64,000 nucleotides of DNA from Agmasoma carcini (nom. nud.) (Eukaryota > Microsporidia > Thelohaniidae): the NCBI GenBank assembly GCA_029232285.1, contig JAOXFI010000005.1, positions 62,001 to 126,000 on the forward strand, in the 5' to 3' direction. Each line of letters begins with the position of its first letter. Positions within the stretch are counted from its first letter, which is position 1. The position numbers and the translations under genes were made by a program. The notes beneath the pieces were generated by a model. It made no database searches, was not told the DNA's origin, and was given only the letters and a program-made list of their open reading frames with translations. Shown piece by piece: positions 21,676 through 32,509 of the stretch.

Positions 21676-22182
21676 ATGGCAGAGAAAAGAAAATCTAGTG
21701 CTGTTTTACTTTTAACACAAGAACTTGGTGATCTTGAGAGAAATAGTAATGGATTTAGTGTAGGTGCAATAAATGATAATGTTTTTCATTGGAAAGTAAC
21801 TATAATGGGACAGCCTGGTACAGTATATGAGTCTGGTATTCTAAATGCTGAGATGATATTTCCTTTGAACTATCCGTATAGCCCTCCTGTTTTTAAGTTT
21901 GTTAGTGATGTATGGCATCCTAACGTAGATAAGAAGGGTAATGTTTGTATTTCTATATTACATGAGCCAGGCGAGGATGTATTTGGGCATGAGCACCCAT
22001 CTGAGAGGTGGTCGCCTGTTCATAAAGGAGAGACAGTGATTGTTAGTATTATGAGTCTTCTTGATGCACCTAATCCTGAGAGTCCAGCTAATATTGATGC
22101 TGCTAAGCAGTACATAAATGAATATGATGAATATATAAAGACAGTTAAAAAATATGTATCTAAGTCAATTTCTGATTTATGA
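21676..22182 (+). CDS. UBC7: Ubiquitin-conjugating enzyme E2, Ubc7/UBE2G2 type
   Basis: E2 enzyme. In other eukaryotes Ubc7 works with membrane RING E3 ligases in ER-associated degradation. HPN motif at residues 81-83, catalytic cysteine C91 in GNVCISIL. The acidic loop insertion after the active site (residues about 96-112, EPGEDVFGHEHPSERW) is diagnostic of the Ubc7/UBE2G/Cdc34 group, and SLLDAPNPESPANIDA fits Ubc7. 168 residues, normal. It faces uS17 across 48 bp. Two membrane RING-H2 proteins lie 2-5 kb downstream. Confidence 0.95.
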   Translation: MAEKRKSSAVLLLTQELGDLERNSNGFSVGAINDNVFHWKVTIMGQPGTVYESGILNAEMIFPLNYPYSPPVFKFVSDVWHPNVDKKGNVCISILHEPGEDVFGHEHPSERWSPVHKGETVIVSIMSLLDAPNPESPANIDAAKQYINEYDEYIKTVKKYVSKSISDL

Positions 22183-22659
22183 ATAAATAATAAACTACAA
22201 AATTTTAATTTTTAATAAAAAAATTTGTTTAAAAATAAATATTTTTAGATGATCGAATTGAAAGGTTATATGTGTTATCAAAGGATGATATATATTATAA
22301 ATGGTTTAATAATATATTAGAGACTAATTTCTGAGGTATAGTCATATAATTATTTTACTAAACAAATTATTGTAATTTTCAAAATCACACACCCTATATT
22401 ATAGTTTGAGATATTTAATATTGTATTATCGGACAACGACAATTATTATAGTGATTGGCTTCATATAACTATAATAAACTCTCTATAAATGTCATTTAAA
22501 CATATTTATAAGATTTAGCAATATATTTCAGCATCTTCGATTATTTTTGCTAATTTCTCGTCAAAGACCTTACATTTCTTATTTAATACTTAAAAATTAC
22601 TTTTTTATTTTAAGCTTTGAGATGGGTCCAGAACTCAACGTAATGCAGAGTGGTAATGT
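22183..22659. other. Gene-free stretch
   Basis: No frame or repeat recognised before the repeat copy that follows. Confidence 0.5.
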
Positions 22660-22897
22660 TGGAAACCATGGTTAATTGGGCTATATCAAGACCGTAGATG
22701 ATATGGGTGACTTTGTTCACTCTTGGAAACTTTTTGCAGTCGATATACAGATACCTCTTTTTTCAATGGCAAGGAAGGACCGCTTCTTAAAGATATAAAC
22801 TGGTTGATGTGCTTAATACCACTAAATCCAGCTACAATCACATCCTATAATATGATGTCTTTAAAGTTTTTTTCTGCCACAATCTAAAATGGTTTAG
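22660..22897 (+). repeat. Dispersed repeat of unknown type, copy 2
   Basis: Plus-orientation copy. Blocks: GGTTAATTG..CTATATCA near 22671, GTTCACTC near 22714, TTAAAGATATAAACTGGTTG near 22786, CCACTAAATCCAGC near 22819, CATCCTATAATATGATGTC near 22841 and AATCTAAAATGG near 22882, then AAATCACAATA at 22935 as in copy 3. Closest to copy 3. No open frame. Confidence 0.65.
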
Positions 22898-23172
22898 GAC
22901 AACATGGCAATCAGGTTTTTATACAGCCTATTACTAAATCACAATAATTGTATAATCATTATCCCCGTTTCCGTCCCTTTTACATTCCATTTTAATTGTT
23001 TTTATAGGTTGATGGTGGTTAAGATTCTTTGTAGAAAACTTGTATATGGGCAGAGGGTTTATAATTTAAACTTTTGATCATGTTTTTCATACTTTTGCCG
23101 GAGAAAGCATATTGAATAAATAAATTTATTATTATTCAATTTTTAAAAATTTTATTTTAAAAACTGTCATCC

Positions 23173-24249
23173 ATGTTTTCAATAGAAGATTATCATAAGA
23201 TAATAAAGGTTATGGGGGTATCAGTTCATCCAAATCATGTTAGACATGCCATAGCAGTGCTAAGACCTCACATCTATGAACATAGTGGAATACCATCAAT
23301 CTTACATCGATCTAAAAAATATAAAACATTTTCAGTTGAAAGTAGTAATGGCTGGAGAGAAGAAATTTTGATTTTGGTAAAATTTTCTGGTCTTAAATTA
23401 TCGAAAATGTTCTACGTCTTTGATGTTGAAATAAAATTAAATCACGAATTCTTTTCATATAAAGAAATATTAAGTGATTACCTACCAGAGAATGCAATGA
23501 TATCATCATATGAAACCATTGGTGACATTATACACTTAAATTTAAGAGATGAGCAAATTTCGTATAAAAATATCATAGGAAAAGTTCTTAATAAGAAAAC
23601 AAACAAAACAGTTATAAATAAGGTTGGTAACATAGACAATGAATATAGAAATTATGAATTTGAAATTCTCTGTGGAGAAAATAAACTAAAAACTGTACAT
23701 AAAGAAAATGGTGTTAGAATTTTTATTGATCTTGAAAATGTATATTGGTGTTCAAGGTTAGAGAGTGAGAGATTGAAAATCATCAATAATATTAAAGAAG
23801 GAGAAACCTTATGTGATGTATTTTGTGGTGTTGGTCCTCAAGTACTACCTCTGATTAAGAAAGGCTTTGAAGTGTATGCTAACGATCTTAATCCTAATGC
23901 CATAGGCTGTCTTAAAGAGTCTTTGAGGATGAACAAATTAGTATGTGAAAATATATTTAACACTGATGCTAAAGAGTTCTTGATAGGGCCAATGAAAGAT
24001 AAAAAGATCAACCATTTCGTTTTTAATCTACCAGAGCATAGCTTAGAGTATATAAAATACCTTAAAGGGTTTAAAGACTATGTGCTTCACTGTTTTTACT
24101 TTGTTAAAGACCCCATCACACCCGTTGACGAGATTTACTTAAAAACGGGAATCAAAGTATCAAGCGATGATGTTAGGTTGGTAAGAAAGGTATCGCCATC
24201 TAAAAGTGTTTATAAATTGATGATTTCAAGTAATAAATTATTTAAATAG
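23173..24249 (+). CDS. TRM5: tRNA (guanine37-N1)-methyltransferase Trm5
   Basis: Methylates G37 next to the anticodon using S-adenosylmethionine, preventing +1 frameshifting. The Rossmann motif I is seen as LCDVFCGVGP near residue 217, motif II as YANDLNP near 237, and the catalytic FNLPE (family form VMNLP) near 282. The N-terminal D1/D2 region is present. A C-terminal segment HCFYFVKDPI, with late basic strands, fits the family. At 358 residues it is a little shorter than yeast Trm5 (499). Start in context CATCCATG. Confidence 0.93.
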   Translation: MFSIEDYHKIIKVMGVSVHPNHVRHAIAVLRPHIYEHSGIPSILHRSKKYKTFSVESSNGWREEILILVKFSGLKLSKMFYVFDVEIKLNHEFFSYKEILSDYLPENAMISSYETIGDIIHLNLRDEQISYKNIIGKVLNKKTNKTVINKVGNIDNEYRNYEFEILCGENKLKTVHKENGVRIFIDLENVYWCSRLESERLKIINNIKEGETLCDVFCGVGPQVLPLIKKGFEVYANDLNPNAIGCLKESLRMNKLVCENIFNTDAKEFLIGPMKDKKINHFVFNLPEHSLEYIKYLKGFKDYVLHCFYFVKDPITPVDEIYLKTGIKVSSDDVRLVRKVSPSKSVYKLMISSNKLFK

Positions 24250-24341
24250 CTCTATTGGTATGAAGTACATGATGTGGTTTATTTTATTAAATAAGTCAAG
24301 TGTACATAATAATAATTCATAAATTATATCAAATATTTATT

Positions 24342-25067
24342 TTACATCCTATTTGCAATATATTTATAGATTTCTTTAAGGGATGATCCATGTTTAAAGA
24401 GTGATCTACATAATGGACATGTGGGTTGTGTTACTACCCACTCATCAGCACATTCTTTATGAAATAGATGCCCGCATGCAAGCTTAGATACATCTGATTC
24501 ATCTTCAAAGTCGGACTTACATATAAGACATGTACTATATATATTAGTATCTTCTAATTCAGAAAATTTGGTGGAAGTCATAAGAGTGGTAGCCCACATC
24601 TCTACTGATATAAACACACAAACCAGCACAGAAGTATAGACTATGAACTCTAAAGCATATAAGGAACTAACAAGGAAGTAGTAGACATGGTCTCTCTCAT
24701 TGTTTCCATTCTCGCTAGTATACCTAAACAAGATATACAGCGGATATAAAAAAGCCTTAAGAAAAAAGTTTTTTTTTTGAAAATCTGAATGTAGCACAGG
24801 AGCATTGGACATTAAATTTAAAAAAGGGGGCTCTTCCGAAACTAAACCTCCCATTAGTGAGAATAGAGTGACAAATAGATTTGTAACCATTACTTGATTA
24901 AACTCATATGAGCTTGTGCTTCTTAAACTCAAAATGAAGTATAAATGGCCCAGAGAAAGCACAGCATAGTATCCTATACATACTCTAAAGAATAAAACAC
25001 TTTGTGTTAATTTGTCTAACCGTCTTGTTACGTTTGGATCTAGATTTTGTCTATTTTCTAATTCCAT
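24342..25067 (-). CDS. Multi-pass membrane RING-H2 protein 1 (putative E3 ligase)
   Basis: C-terminal RING-H2 finger at residues 180-220, with the full C3-H2-C3 set (C180, C183, C198, H200, H203, C206, C217, C220). About four hydrophobic segments precede it (near 25-48, 60-78, 105-118 and 130-158). The overall plan, membrane domain first and cytosolic RING last, matches ER or endosomal E3 ligases. It is not clearly Hrd1 or Doa10, so I do not name it. It shares its layout and length (241 versus 247 residues) with the next gene, and it lies near Ubc7. The stop overlaps AAAATAAATA. Confidence 0.85.
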   Translation of the reverse strand: MELENRQNLDPNVTRRLDKLTQSVLFFRVCIGYYAVLSLGHLYFILSLRSTSSYEFNQVMVTNLFVTLFSLMGGLVSEEPPFLNLMSNAPVLHSDFQKKNFFLKAFLYPLYILFRYTSENGNNERDHVYYFLVSSLYALEFIVYTSVLVCVFISVEMWATTLMTSTKFSELEDTNIYSTCLICKSDFEDESDVSKLACGHLFHKECADEWVVTQPTCPLCRSLFKHGSSLKEIYKYIANRM

Positions 25068-26007
25068 ATATAGGCTGGTTAAAAATTTTGATATAGCCCT
25101 AAAAAGGGGTATCCTAAAATATTTATTATTAAATAAATGATTTCATATAATATTTTATCTGTTTACTTCTGTAAATGTGAATAAATTTTCATCATTGATA
25201 TAAAGACTTGTTATTTGCTTATAAATATAAATAATTTGGTATTAAGTCTTAACACTTTGAAATTAATTATTTTGATGTTTGATTAAGCCTAGAACTGGTG
25301 ATATAACACTTATAGTATTCGTGAATACATGATGCCTTCTTATAAACTAAGTAATATTTAATTATTCAATGATTAAAAATCATATCATGATGACTTTTAT
25401 TACTATTTCCTTTGTATATAATTACTTTAATAATTATATATTTATTTACTAATATTTGATCAAGAATGACATATCTTCAAATAATATTCAAATATATCAA
25501 ATCTGTCATTTTAATCAAAATATTGAATAATAAATTATTGTCAACTTAAAGTGATATATAAAAGTAACTTATACAGTGTAAAATTAAATTTTTGATGATG
25601 ACAAACAAAAATATTTAAAATTTTTTTCATATTTGGTTTTTTTTACAATTCATGCCAAAAGAGCTACAGATAATATAAAATAATATATATTAAATAAACC
25701 ACATGATAAATGTATAAAATATTAATTGGTATAATTTACATGACTAACCAATATGACTCGAGTTAATAACTAAGGACTGACTGGGAACATCACGTCAAAT
25801 AAATATTATAATTATTGATACTTAGTTGATTTTATAAATTTAATTATTTAGTTAGATACTAATAAAACGTTAATTTTTTAATGGGTCAACCCTAAATCAA
25901 AGATGATGGGGTTCATGTCATACCAAAAATTAAATATTTCATAAATAAAAGATAATCATAAATATTAAAAACAATAAATTCAACTACTAAAGCTTTATCT
26001 ATCAATA
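25068..26007. other. Gene-free stretch
   Basis: Very A/T-rich. No frame, repeat or RNA gene recognised. Confidence 0.55.
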
Positions 26008-26751
26008 TTATACAACGACCTCAGTAGGTTCAACCAGGTCATAAAGTAGGTTGATATTTCTCTTACACAGAGGACATGAGTCCCTTAGGTTAAACCATTC
26101 ATCTATACACTCCAAATGGAAGTGATGATCACATGGTAAGAATTTTATTTGAGTCCCAGGCTTATAATCTTCAAAACAAATCGTACAACGATTATTATCA
26201 TCCGGCAAATCATTCACATCTTGATATTCAATAACCTTTAATCTAGGTCTGATATATGCTACCAATACAAGAAGGGCTGCTATTGCAAACAAAGGAGCTA
26301 TGAAAGCTAAGAACCCTAATATAATCCATGTATATGCAGTATAGTATATAAGTGGGTTGGTATGTTGGCAATCATCACACTCCTGCAACCAGTGGAAGCC
26401 TACAATATACCAAAATAGCATTATTGCTTCCAAAAAGTTGTTCAGGAGTGTTATATCACTATTTTCATGAAAGTCTGGTATTGAGGATATCGAAAAGAAG
26501 TTTCTATTCTTGGATAAGAAGGTTATAGCTTTTGCCAAGCTCACTATCATATACACCGTTAAGAATAACTTTAAGGGAGAATCTAAGTTCTCGTCTTTTT
26601 TAATATAAAGAACGACACCAGTAAAGCCTACCTTTACAATTTTAACTATAACTTCAAAAATTATTAGGAAACGAATGCAACTTAAAGCATTTATCCTATC
26701 GAAAAACCTTCTAAACTCTTGATCGTCTTGTATATTTATCTCCTCATCCAT
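26008..26751 (-). CDS. Multi-pass membrane RING-H2 protein 2 (putative E3 ligase)
   Basis: RING-H2 finger at residues 189-229 (CTIC..., LPCDHHFHLECIDEW, CPLC), with every zinc ligand present and the tryptophan typical of E2 binding. It is preceded by about four or five hydrophobic segments and an acidic linker. The same arrangement in the upstream gene suggests an old tandem duplication, although the membrane parts show little identity by eye. Substrate and membrane unknown. The RING itself is close to canonical RING-H2 ligases. Confidence 0.87.
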   Translation of the reverse strand: MDEEINIQDDQEFRRFFDRINALSCIRFLIIFEVIVKIVKVGFTGVVLYIKKDENLDSPLKLFLTVYMIVSLAKAITFLSKNRNFFSISSIPDFHENSDITLLNNFLEAIMLFWYIVGFHWLQECDDCQHTNPLIYYTAYTWIILGFLAFIAPLFAIAALLVLVAYIRPRLKVIEYQDVNDLPDDNNRCTICFEDYKPGTQIKFLPCDHHFHLECIDEWFNLRDSCPLCKRNINLLYDLVEPTEVVV

Positions 26752-27303
26752 AGGATATCAAGTAAGCAGGTTTATGAGGTCTACAAAAGGGGTAAGGTGA
26801 CCAATAGCAAGAAGGTCCAATGAACTTAATCAAATTTAGGTTGATTGTTTCAAGTAAGATACCATCACTAGAATGTGATTAAATAACTGCAAGTAAAACC
26901 CACCTTAAAATTACAAATGTAAATTAATACCTAATAAGGGCAATGTTCTTCATTATAAGGAACTCGATTATATCCTTTATGGCTTTCTTCAGGAGAATCA
27001 GCTTTCCATTAAGAATATCAAAAGCTACATATAATAAAATATAAGTTTATTAAATGTCACCAATACATCATATTATTATTGTACACATTTATTAATACAT
27101 CAAACCAACAATACAATGATGGAAAGGTGTCTATTTATTTAGTTATATGATCTTATCCATTATCTTTAATTTAAATAAATTTTATCTAAAAACAACAAAA
27201 TTTTTTGACTTTTAATAAAAAAATCTATTTATTAATGTTTATGAAATTTCATAGTTTTTACTTTCAAGTCAAATATTATTAAAATTTTTACTAAAATATT
27301 TAT
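26752..27303. other. Gene-free stretch
   Basis: A moderately G/C-richer segment at 26760-27010 has no continuous frame. Nothing named. Confidence 0.45.
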
Positions 27304-28548
27304 TTACTGATTATCAGGTGTATTTTCTGTAGATATAATTTCATCATCATACTCAGATCTGATCTTCTCCATCAACATTTCTTCATCATCTTCATATTCA
27401 ATCAAAGCACTTGGTGTAACTTTCATCTCTACAGAAGGTGCAGAATTGACATCCTTTAAGTTCTCAGTAATGGTTTCAAGAATTCTATCTAGATCTTCAG
27501 CCCTATTTACATTAGGAATGTTTAGCTTCGGAACGTGAAGCTTATAATGCGGTCCGTAATAGTCGATATATTCATTGTAAGGAATATCCTTGTCAATATT
27601 AACACCCAAGACAGAAGCTGTGTCCCAGGTCCATACTTTAGCTACATTTTCTATAGTGTAACCACCACCTCCTAAAATCATAACAGGAACATTAAAAGAC
27701 TTAACAAAAGTAACACATTCACCATGTCCAACATTCGTCAAATTAAAGCATCCTAACTTATCTCCAGATATTGAATCAGCCCCGCACTGCAAAACAACGG
27801 CAGATGGCTTAAATTTATCCATAATTTGACTTACAACTGGTTTAAAAATACTTAAGTATGAATCGTCATCAATACCATCCTTAAGAGGTACATTTACAGA
27901 ATATCCACGTCCTCTAGAACACCCCACATCATCTAGTCTTCCAGTACCAGGGAAGTAATCACCATATTTGTGAAATGATAGTGTCATAACTCTATCAGAA
28001 ACATAAAATGCCTCTTCAACACCATCACCATGATGTACATCTATATCAATGTATAAAACCCTATCATGTACCTTCAAGAGTTCTATTATACCTAAAACTA
28101 TGTCATTTACATAACAAAACCCACTTGCTTCACTTCGTTTAGCATGATGTAACCCGCCAGACCAATTAATGGCTGTTTTGTAGCGACCAGAGTTAATTCT
28201 TTCAGCAGCTTGAAGAGTTGCACCAGCAGATATTTTACAAAAGTCAAAAAGACCTGCGAATACTGGGCAATCGTCCCTGACATTAAATTTTATGAAATCT
28301 TTTGTAAGCTCATTTATAGAATCTCCTGAGACTGTAGATAAAAAGTTTATATATTCTTGAGAGTGGAAGTTAGTTAAGTTTTCATAATTTGCGTGAAAAG
28401 GCTTGCATACATCCATTTTCTCAAACAAACCATAATTTACGATGAGGGAGTGCGTCATCTGGACCCTTAAAGGCTTCATTGGATGTCCAGTAGTGTAGTG
28501 AAATGTGCCAATCTCAGGATCATGTAGATAAAGTACGTCCTTTGGCAT
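27304..28548 (-). CDS. RPD3: Class I histone deacetylase (Rpd3/HDAC1)
   Basis: Zinc-dependent deacetylase of histone tails, catalytic part of co-repressor complexes. The catalytic core is intact: WSGGLHHAKRSEASGFCY near residues 125-145 (with the tandem histidines and SEASGFCY), DIDVHHGDGVEEAFY near 168-182 (zinc ligands D and H), FHKYGDYFPGTG near 195, LQCGADS with SGDKLGCFNL near 255-270 and LGGGGYT near 291. 414 residues. A short acidic C-terminal tail replaces the longer yeast tail. The start follows TTTATCCCC, a CCC-type signal. The stop is followed at once by AAATAAATA. Confidence 0.97.
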   Translation of the reverse strand: MPKDVLYLHDPEIGTFHYTTGHPMKPLRVQMTHSLIVNYGLFEKMDVCKPFHANYENLTNFHSQEYINFLSTVSGDSINELTKDFIKFNVRDDCPVFAGLFDFCKISAGATLQAAERINSGRYKTAINWSGGLHHAKRSEASGFCYVNDIVLGIIELLKVHDRVLYIDIDVHHGDGVEEAFYVSDRVMTLSFHKYGDYFPGTGRLDDVGCSRGRGYSVNVPLKDGIDDDSYLSIFKPVVSQIMDKFKPSAVVLQCGADSISGDKLGCFNLTNVGHGECVTFVKSFNVPVMILGGGGYTIENVAKVWTWDTASVLGVNIDKDIPYNEYIDYYGPHYKLHVPKLNIPNVNRAEDLDRILETITENLKDVNSAPSVEMKVTPSALIEYEDDEEMLMEKIRSEYDDEIISTENTPDNQ

Positions 28549-29242
28549 GGGGATAAAGTATCAAAATTTTTTTAAATGATTTGCATTCAAACAATGAAAA
28601 ATTGTATTAAGAAGAGATAAAGGATGTGTCTATATGAGGTGATAACGAGAATAAAGATCAATACTTTATAATATTTTTTGTCAAATGCTTGAAATTTTAA
28701 GTTTTGTAAAAGAGAATTAAAAAATATATAAATTTTTTATATAGAAAATAATGAACATAGAAACTAAAAATTTTCAGAAAACAATAAAGAAAGAAAATTA
28801 AACTTAAAAAAGTAAGAAATTTGTTTGTTTTTTGGATAAAAGCGAACATATGAAAGAATGGTGTATGTTTTGACAAACTGGAATTAAATGTCAAATAAAT
28901 AAATGTTTATCACAAAATAAAAATATAATTGCTAATTTTTCAAATTTATTTTAAGTTTGTGGATGGATTGATCAGAGTGTGCAAAAATTGAATATATGAA
29001 TATAGATCCTTGTTTAATGGTTATATTATTAAAAATTGGTGTATATAGTGTAATCACAGGCTTATAAATGCGAATCTATATATATAATACACCTATTCAT
29101 ATTTTGGATCATATTCGGGCAACCAGATAAATCTTATGAAAATTATTTAACATCCACACAAAGCGGTCTCAAATATTAATATTTCTAAGAATGAAATTAT
29201 TTTTTCAAAAAAATACAAAAATCCTCAAATTTTTAATTAAAT
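28549..29242. other. Gene-free stretch
   Basis: Only a compositionally biased phenylalanine-rich frame is open here, judged spurious. No repeat recognised. Confidence 0.5.
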
Positions 29243-30271
29243 TTAATCTTTAAATTCAAACCTTAGACTACAAGCCATCCCTCCCATTCCTTTAAGCTTT
29301 TCTCCTAAATCATGTTCAACTGGAATCACATAAAGCTTACCATTGAGTGAAACAAGATCGTTTATAATCTTTTCTATCATTGTTCTCTCGACGACCCTTC
29401 TTGGACGGTAAAGTTCATCCGTAATAAATAAATTCTTTACAGCACCATAATCAAATGCTTCCATCACTTCTTTCTTCCCAATTGAGACTGCCTTTTCCAA
29501 TTCTATATCTCTGAAGAAGGTCGATAGCTCTTTTAGACCATCAACATATTTGATATCGTTGAAGGTTTTGTAATATTCACTGTCTCCAAATAAATTATTG
29601 ACTGTTTTACTGTTAGATAACCCTTTGTATTCACTTCTAAGCTTAATCATTGCTGGTTTTTGCTTTATTTCCTTGTCAAATGTTTTAGAAAAGTCATTTC
29701 TTGCATCACCAAAGCTTGCTATTACGTAATTTTTAACATTTTCTATTTTTTTCAGATTTGTAATAACGTTTTTATAATTTTTGTTTTTAATTTCTTGTTT
29801 ATAAATTATTTTGACAGCACCAGGTACCCCGGTTGAAACAACACAGTCTTTATCATAAAATATTATAAAACATATCTCAGATTCCACCTTTGTTGAATCA
29901 TTTAGCTGTTTTATAGCAAATTTAGTCCAATTTGATTTATATAGACTAAATCTCTCTTCAAGACCGATTGATACTGAGTGATACGCTCCAATCTTAACGT
30001 GATCGTTCTCTTTGTTAACCTTCCCTTTAAAGTACATGAACCCATCTTTTAAATCAATATCAATATTCTCAACAGTGATTCCTAGTGATAATGTTATCTT
30101 AGTTTGTGTTTTTCCACCATCCATTGATAATTTTCGAGTAGTTTTACAACATATAGAGTCATTTGGAATGATTATAGAACTTAAAAGGTACATATCATCA
30201 CAATTAGTGGCAGCTAGACTTACACTTCCAGTATTTGATTTATAATCTATGTTCTTACTAAATATTTTCAT
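29243..30271 (-). CDS. DOM34: Ribosome rescue factor Dom34/Pelota
   Basis: eRF1-like factor that enters the A site of stalled ribosomes with Hbs1 and splits them (no-go and non-stop decay). Three eRF1-type domains fit the 342-residue length. The N-terminal Sm-like fold includes the TRKLSMDGGKTQTK segment, the middle domain has VSTGVPGAVKIIYK and SFGDARNDF, and the C-terminal domain ends in VIPVEHDLGEKLKGMGG with MACSLRF, typical of Pelota. The GGQ loop of eRF1 is absent, as expected for Dom34. The start is preceded by AAAAATATTCATAAC. Confidence 0.93.
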   Translation of the reverse strand: MKIFSKNIDYKSNTGSVSLAATNCDDMYLLSSIIIPNDSICCKTTRKLSMDGGKTQTKITLSLGITVENIDIDLKDGFMYFKGKVNKENDHVKIGAYHSVSIGLEERFSLYKSNWTKFAIKQLNDSTKVESEICFIIFYDKDCVVSTGVPGAVKIIYKQEIKNKNYKNVITNLKKIENVKNYVIASFGDARNDFSKTFDKEIKQKPAMIKLRSEYKGLSNSKTVNNLFGDSEYYKTFNDIKYVDGLKELSTFFRDIELEKAVSIGKKEVMEAFDYGAVKNLFITDELYRPRRVVERTMIEKIINDLVSLNGKLYVIPVEHDLGEKLKGMGGMACSLRFEFKD

Positions 30272-30805
30272 ATGTTATGAATATTTTTTATCTTAAATTT
30301 TTTATATAGATTTTTTGTTTATTTAAGTATTATAAAGTATAATTTGATTAGATAATATATTTATAGGTTTATATAAAGCCTTATATGATAATTAGTATAT
30401 GTATTTAGGTGTAAAATATTATATAGGATACTATAATTTTAAGATTATTGATATGGGTGATTTTGTATGATGACAATTAAGTATTATTGCACTAATAGTT
30501 TAATTTATTAATTAATATTGTATTTAGAGCTATAAATGGGCTCATCTATTTTCTATCAAACGTCATATCAACAGTTTCACTTATGATGATACATTCATAT
30601 ATCAAATATGGTTTTGATATATTATTAAATCACTTAAATTTTGGGCTAGAATGCATATTTTGCAATGAAAAGGCATTATATAGCTATTTATACGTTCCAA
30701 GTCGTACTAAAATGCCTTTAAATACACGTACATATATGTTTGACATATAATTTACACTATTAAAAACACCATTTTTTTTAATTTTCTTCTAAATTTTTTT
30801 ACCAA
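30272..30805. other. Gene-free stretch between divergent DOM34 and NAXD genes
   Basis: About 530 bp of A/T-rich DNA with no frame. The ATG of the plus gene follows AAATTTTTTTACCAA. Confidence 0.5.
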
Positions 30806-31561
30806 ATGTCAACTTTCTTAAGGCTAAAAAACAAGTTAAGAAAAGGTCAAAATGGTTGTATTTTAGTTGTTGGTGGTTCTAATCAATATACAGGAGCTCC
30901 TATTTTTGCAGCTAAGTCTGCAATTAGGTCAGGTGCAGATTTAATCATTGTTGCTTTTGGAGGAGATGATAAATCTGCAATAAAAAGTTGTTATGAATGT
31001 GTAGTGGTTGGTTTGGAGCCAGATACTTTTCTTTTGAGCAAAATCACTTGTTGTGTCATAGGTCCTGGTTTAAGCATTCTTGATAATAAAAAAATCGAAA
31101 GAATTTTAAATATAGTGAAATTTCTAGAAGAAAAAAACATTCCCTTCATAATCGATGGTGATGGAATAAGACTATATAAGGCTGGATATTTTAAACATTT
31201 GAAAAATGTAGTAGTTACTCCAAATTATAAGGAAAAAAACAATCTTCCTATGCAGGATGATCATTATTATATCTTTAAGGGTCAAAATGATATAATTTCA
31301 CATAATAATATACAACATTTGGTTTTTGAAGAAGGTTCAAAAAAAAGGTGTGGTGGACAAGGTGATATTCTTGCAGGAATACTATCTACGGCCTTGAGCA
31401 TTTCAAATACTGAAGAAATGGTGAATGCGTGTATTTCCTCGTGTCGTCTTATGAGGGTAGCATCATTTTTAGGATTTAAGAAATTTGGGTACGGTCTTAT
31501 TGCTAGTGATATCATTGAAATGTTGCCATTTGCATTGGAAAAGCAGATCAAGAATGATTAG
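30806..31561 (+). CDS. NAXD: ATP-dependent (S)-NAD(P)H-hydrate dehydratase
   Basis: Metabolite-repair kinase-fold enzyme that dehydrates damaged NADHX and NADPHX back to NAD(P)H using a nucleoside triphosphate. The ribokinase-like fold shows VVGGSNQYTGAPIFAAKSA near residues 22-40, CCVIGPGLS near 81, IIDGDG near 112, VVTPN near 131 and the phosphate-binding GGQGDILAGIL near 191-201 (family form G-GD-LAG). 251 residues, slightly short. The companion epimerase Naxe is not in the window. Confidence 0.92.
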   Translation: MSTFLRLKNKLRKGQNGCILVVGGSNQYTGAPIFAAKSAIRSGADLIIVAFGGDDKSAIKSCYECVVVGLEPDTFLLSKITCCVIGPGLSILDNKKIERILNIVKFLEEKNIPFIIDGDGIRLYKAGYFKHLKNVVVTPNYKEKNNLPMQDDHYYIFKGQNDIISHNNIQHLVFEEGSKKRCGGQGDILAGILSTALSISNTEEMVNACISSCRLMRVASFLGFKKFGYGLIASDIIEMLPFALEKQIKND

Positions 31562-32509
31562 AAAATTAATTCAAGGCAATCTTTGTAAATTATAGATAAT
31601 GGCCTGATTGATGGATAATTTAGCTTGAAACGGTGGTTTACATAGTCAAAAGTGATAAAATTAATAAATTATATTGAAAAGTGTATTAGTATTATAATAC
31701 GGGTTTTTATTAATATTTCAAGAATTTGATTGATATGTTTATGATTGAACTACAAAAATATGCTTGACATAATGTAAAAATGGCTTGAATAGGTACTACA
31801 AGGACAATTTCTTCTAATATAAAATAAGTTTGAGTATGATGGTAAGCCTTTGAACACTATGTGGTCTACCGAATCAATAAAATAAACAAATTTTACTAGT
31901 TTATAAGTGTGTTCCACCAATGGTCACCTCAAAATATTTCTTAAATTTATATTTTGTATATTAAGCTGTATTTAATTTACTAATACTTGTTCCTACCCCT
32001 TCCATCCACAAATAAAATATTTATTATCATTCAATATATATTAAAGAAATTATATGATGTAATAGATGTTGAAATATCTTTTTTATATAATTATAAACAA
32101 AATTTAATTATGAATAAGGGAATGGTTGGATCATTAAATCTGATTTTATATAATGTAGCAATAACTAAGCCATAATCACTTTATGATTTGTTATTACAGC
32201 AAATTTTTATCTTACATCAATACTTGAAATATATTCAATTATTATAAAAAAGTAAATATATTATTTTTCAGATATTAAATAAATTAAAATTGTTTGTTCT
32301 AGAACATTTTTTCATAATTTTATCATTTCTAGAGAAATACTCTACTTTGTATATATTTCAGATCCTTAATATGATATGATATCATAATAAACAATATTTA
32401 TGTATTTATTAAACATATTATTCTATTATATCAATTTTTATCAATTACCTGATCCAGCTCTTGTTTCAAAGATGAAACATTTCTTAAATCTCCGTTTCTA
32501 ACTCTCACT
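31562..32509. other. Gene-free stretch
   Basis: No supported gene. The only frame here is short with biased composition. Confidence 0.5.

Noticed and set aside
28697..28894. Phenylalanine-rich frame of 65 codons
   Set aside because: T-rich DNA translated; no start signal and no gene-like composition.
31987..32175. 62-codon frame
   Set aside because: Biased composition, no motif or start signal.
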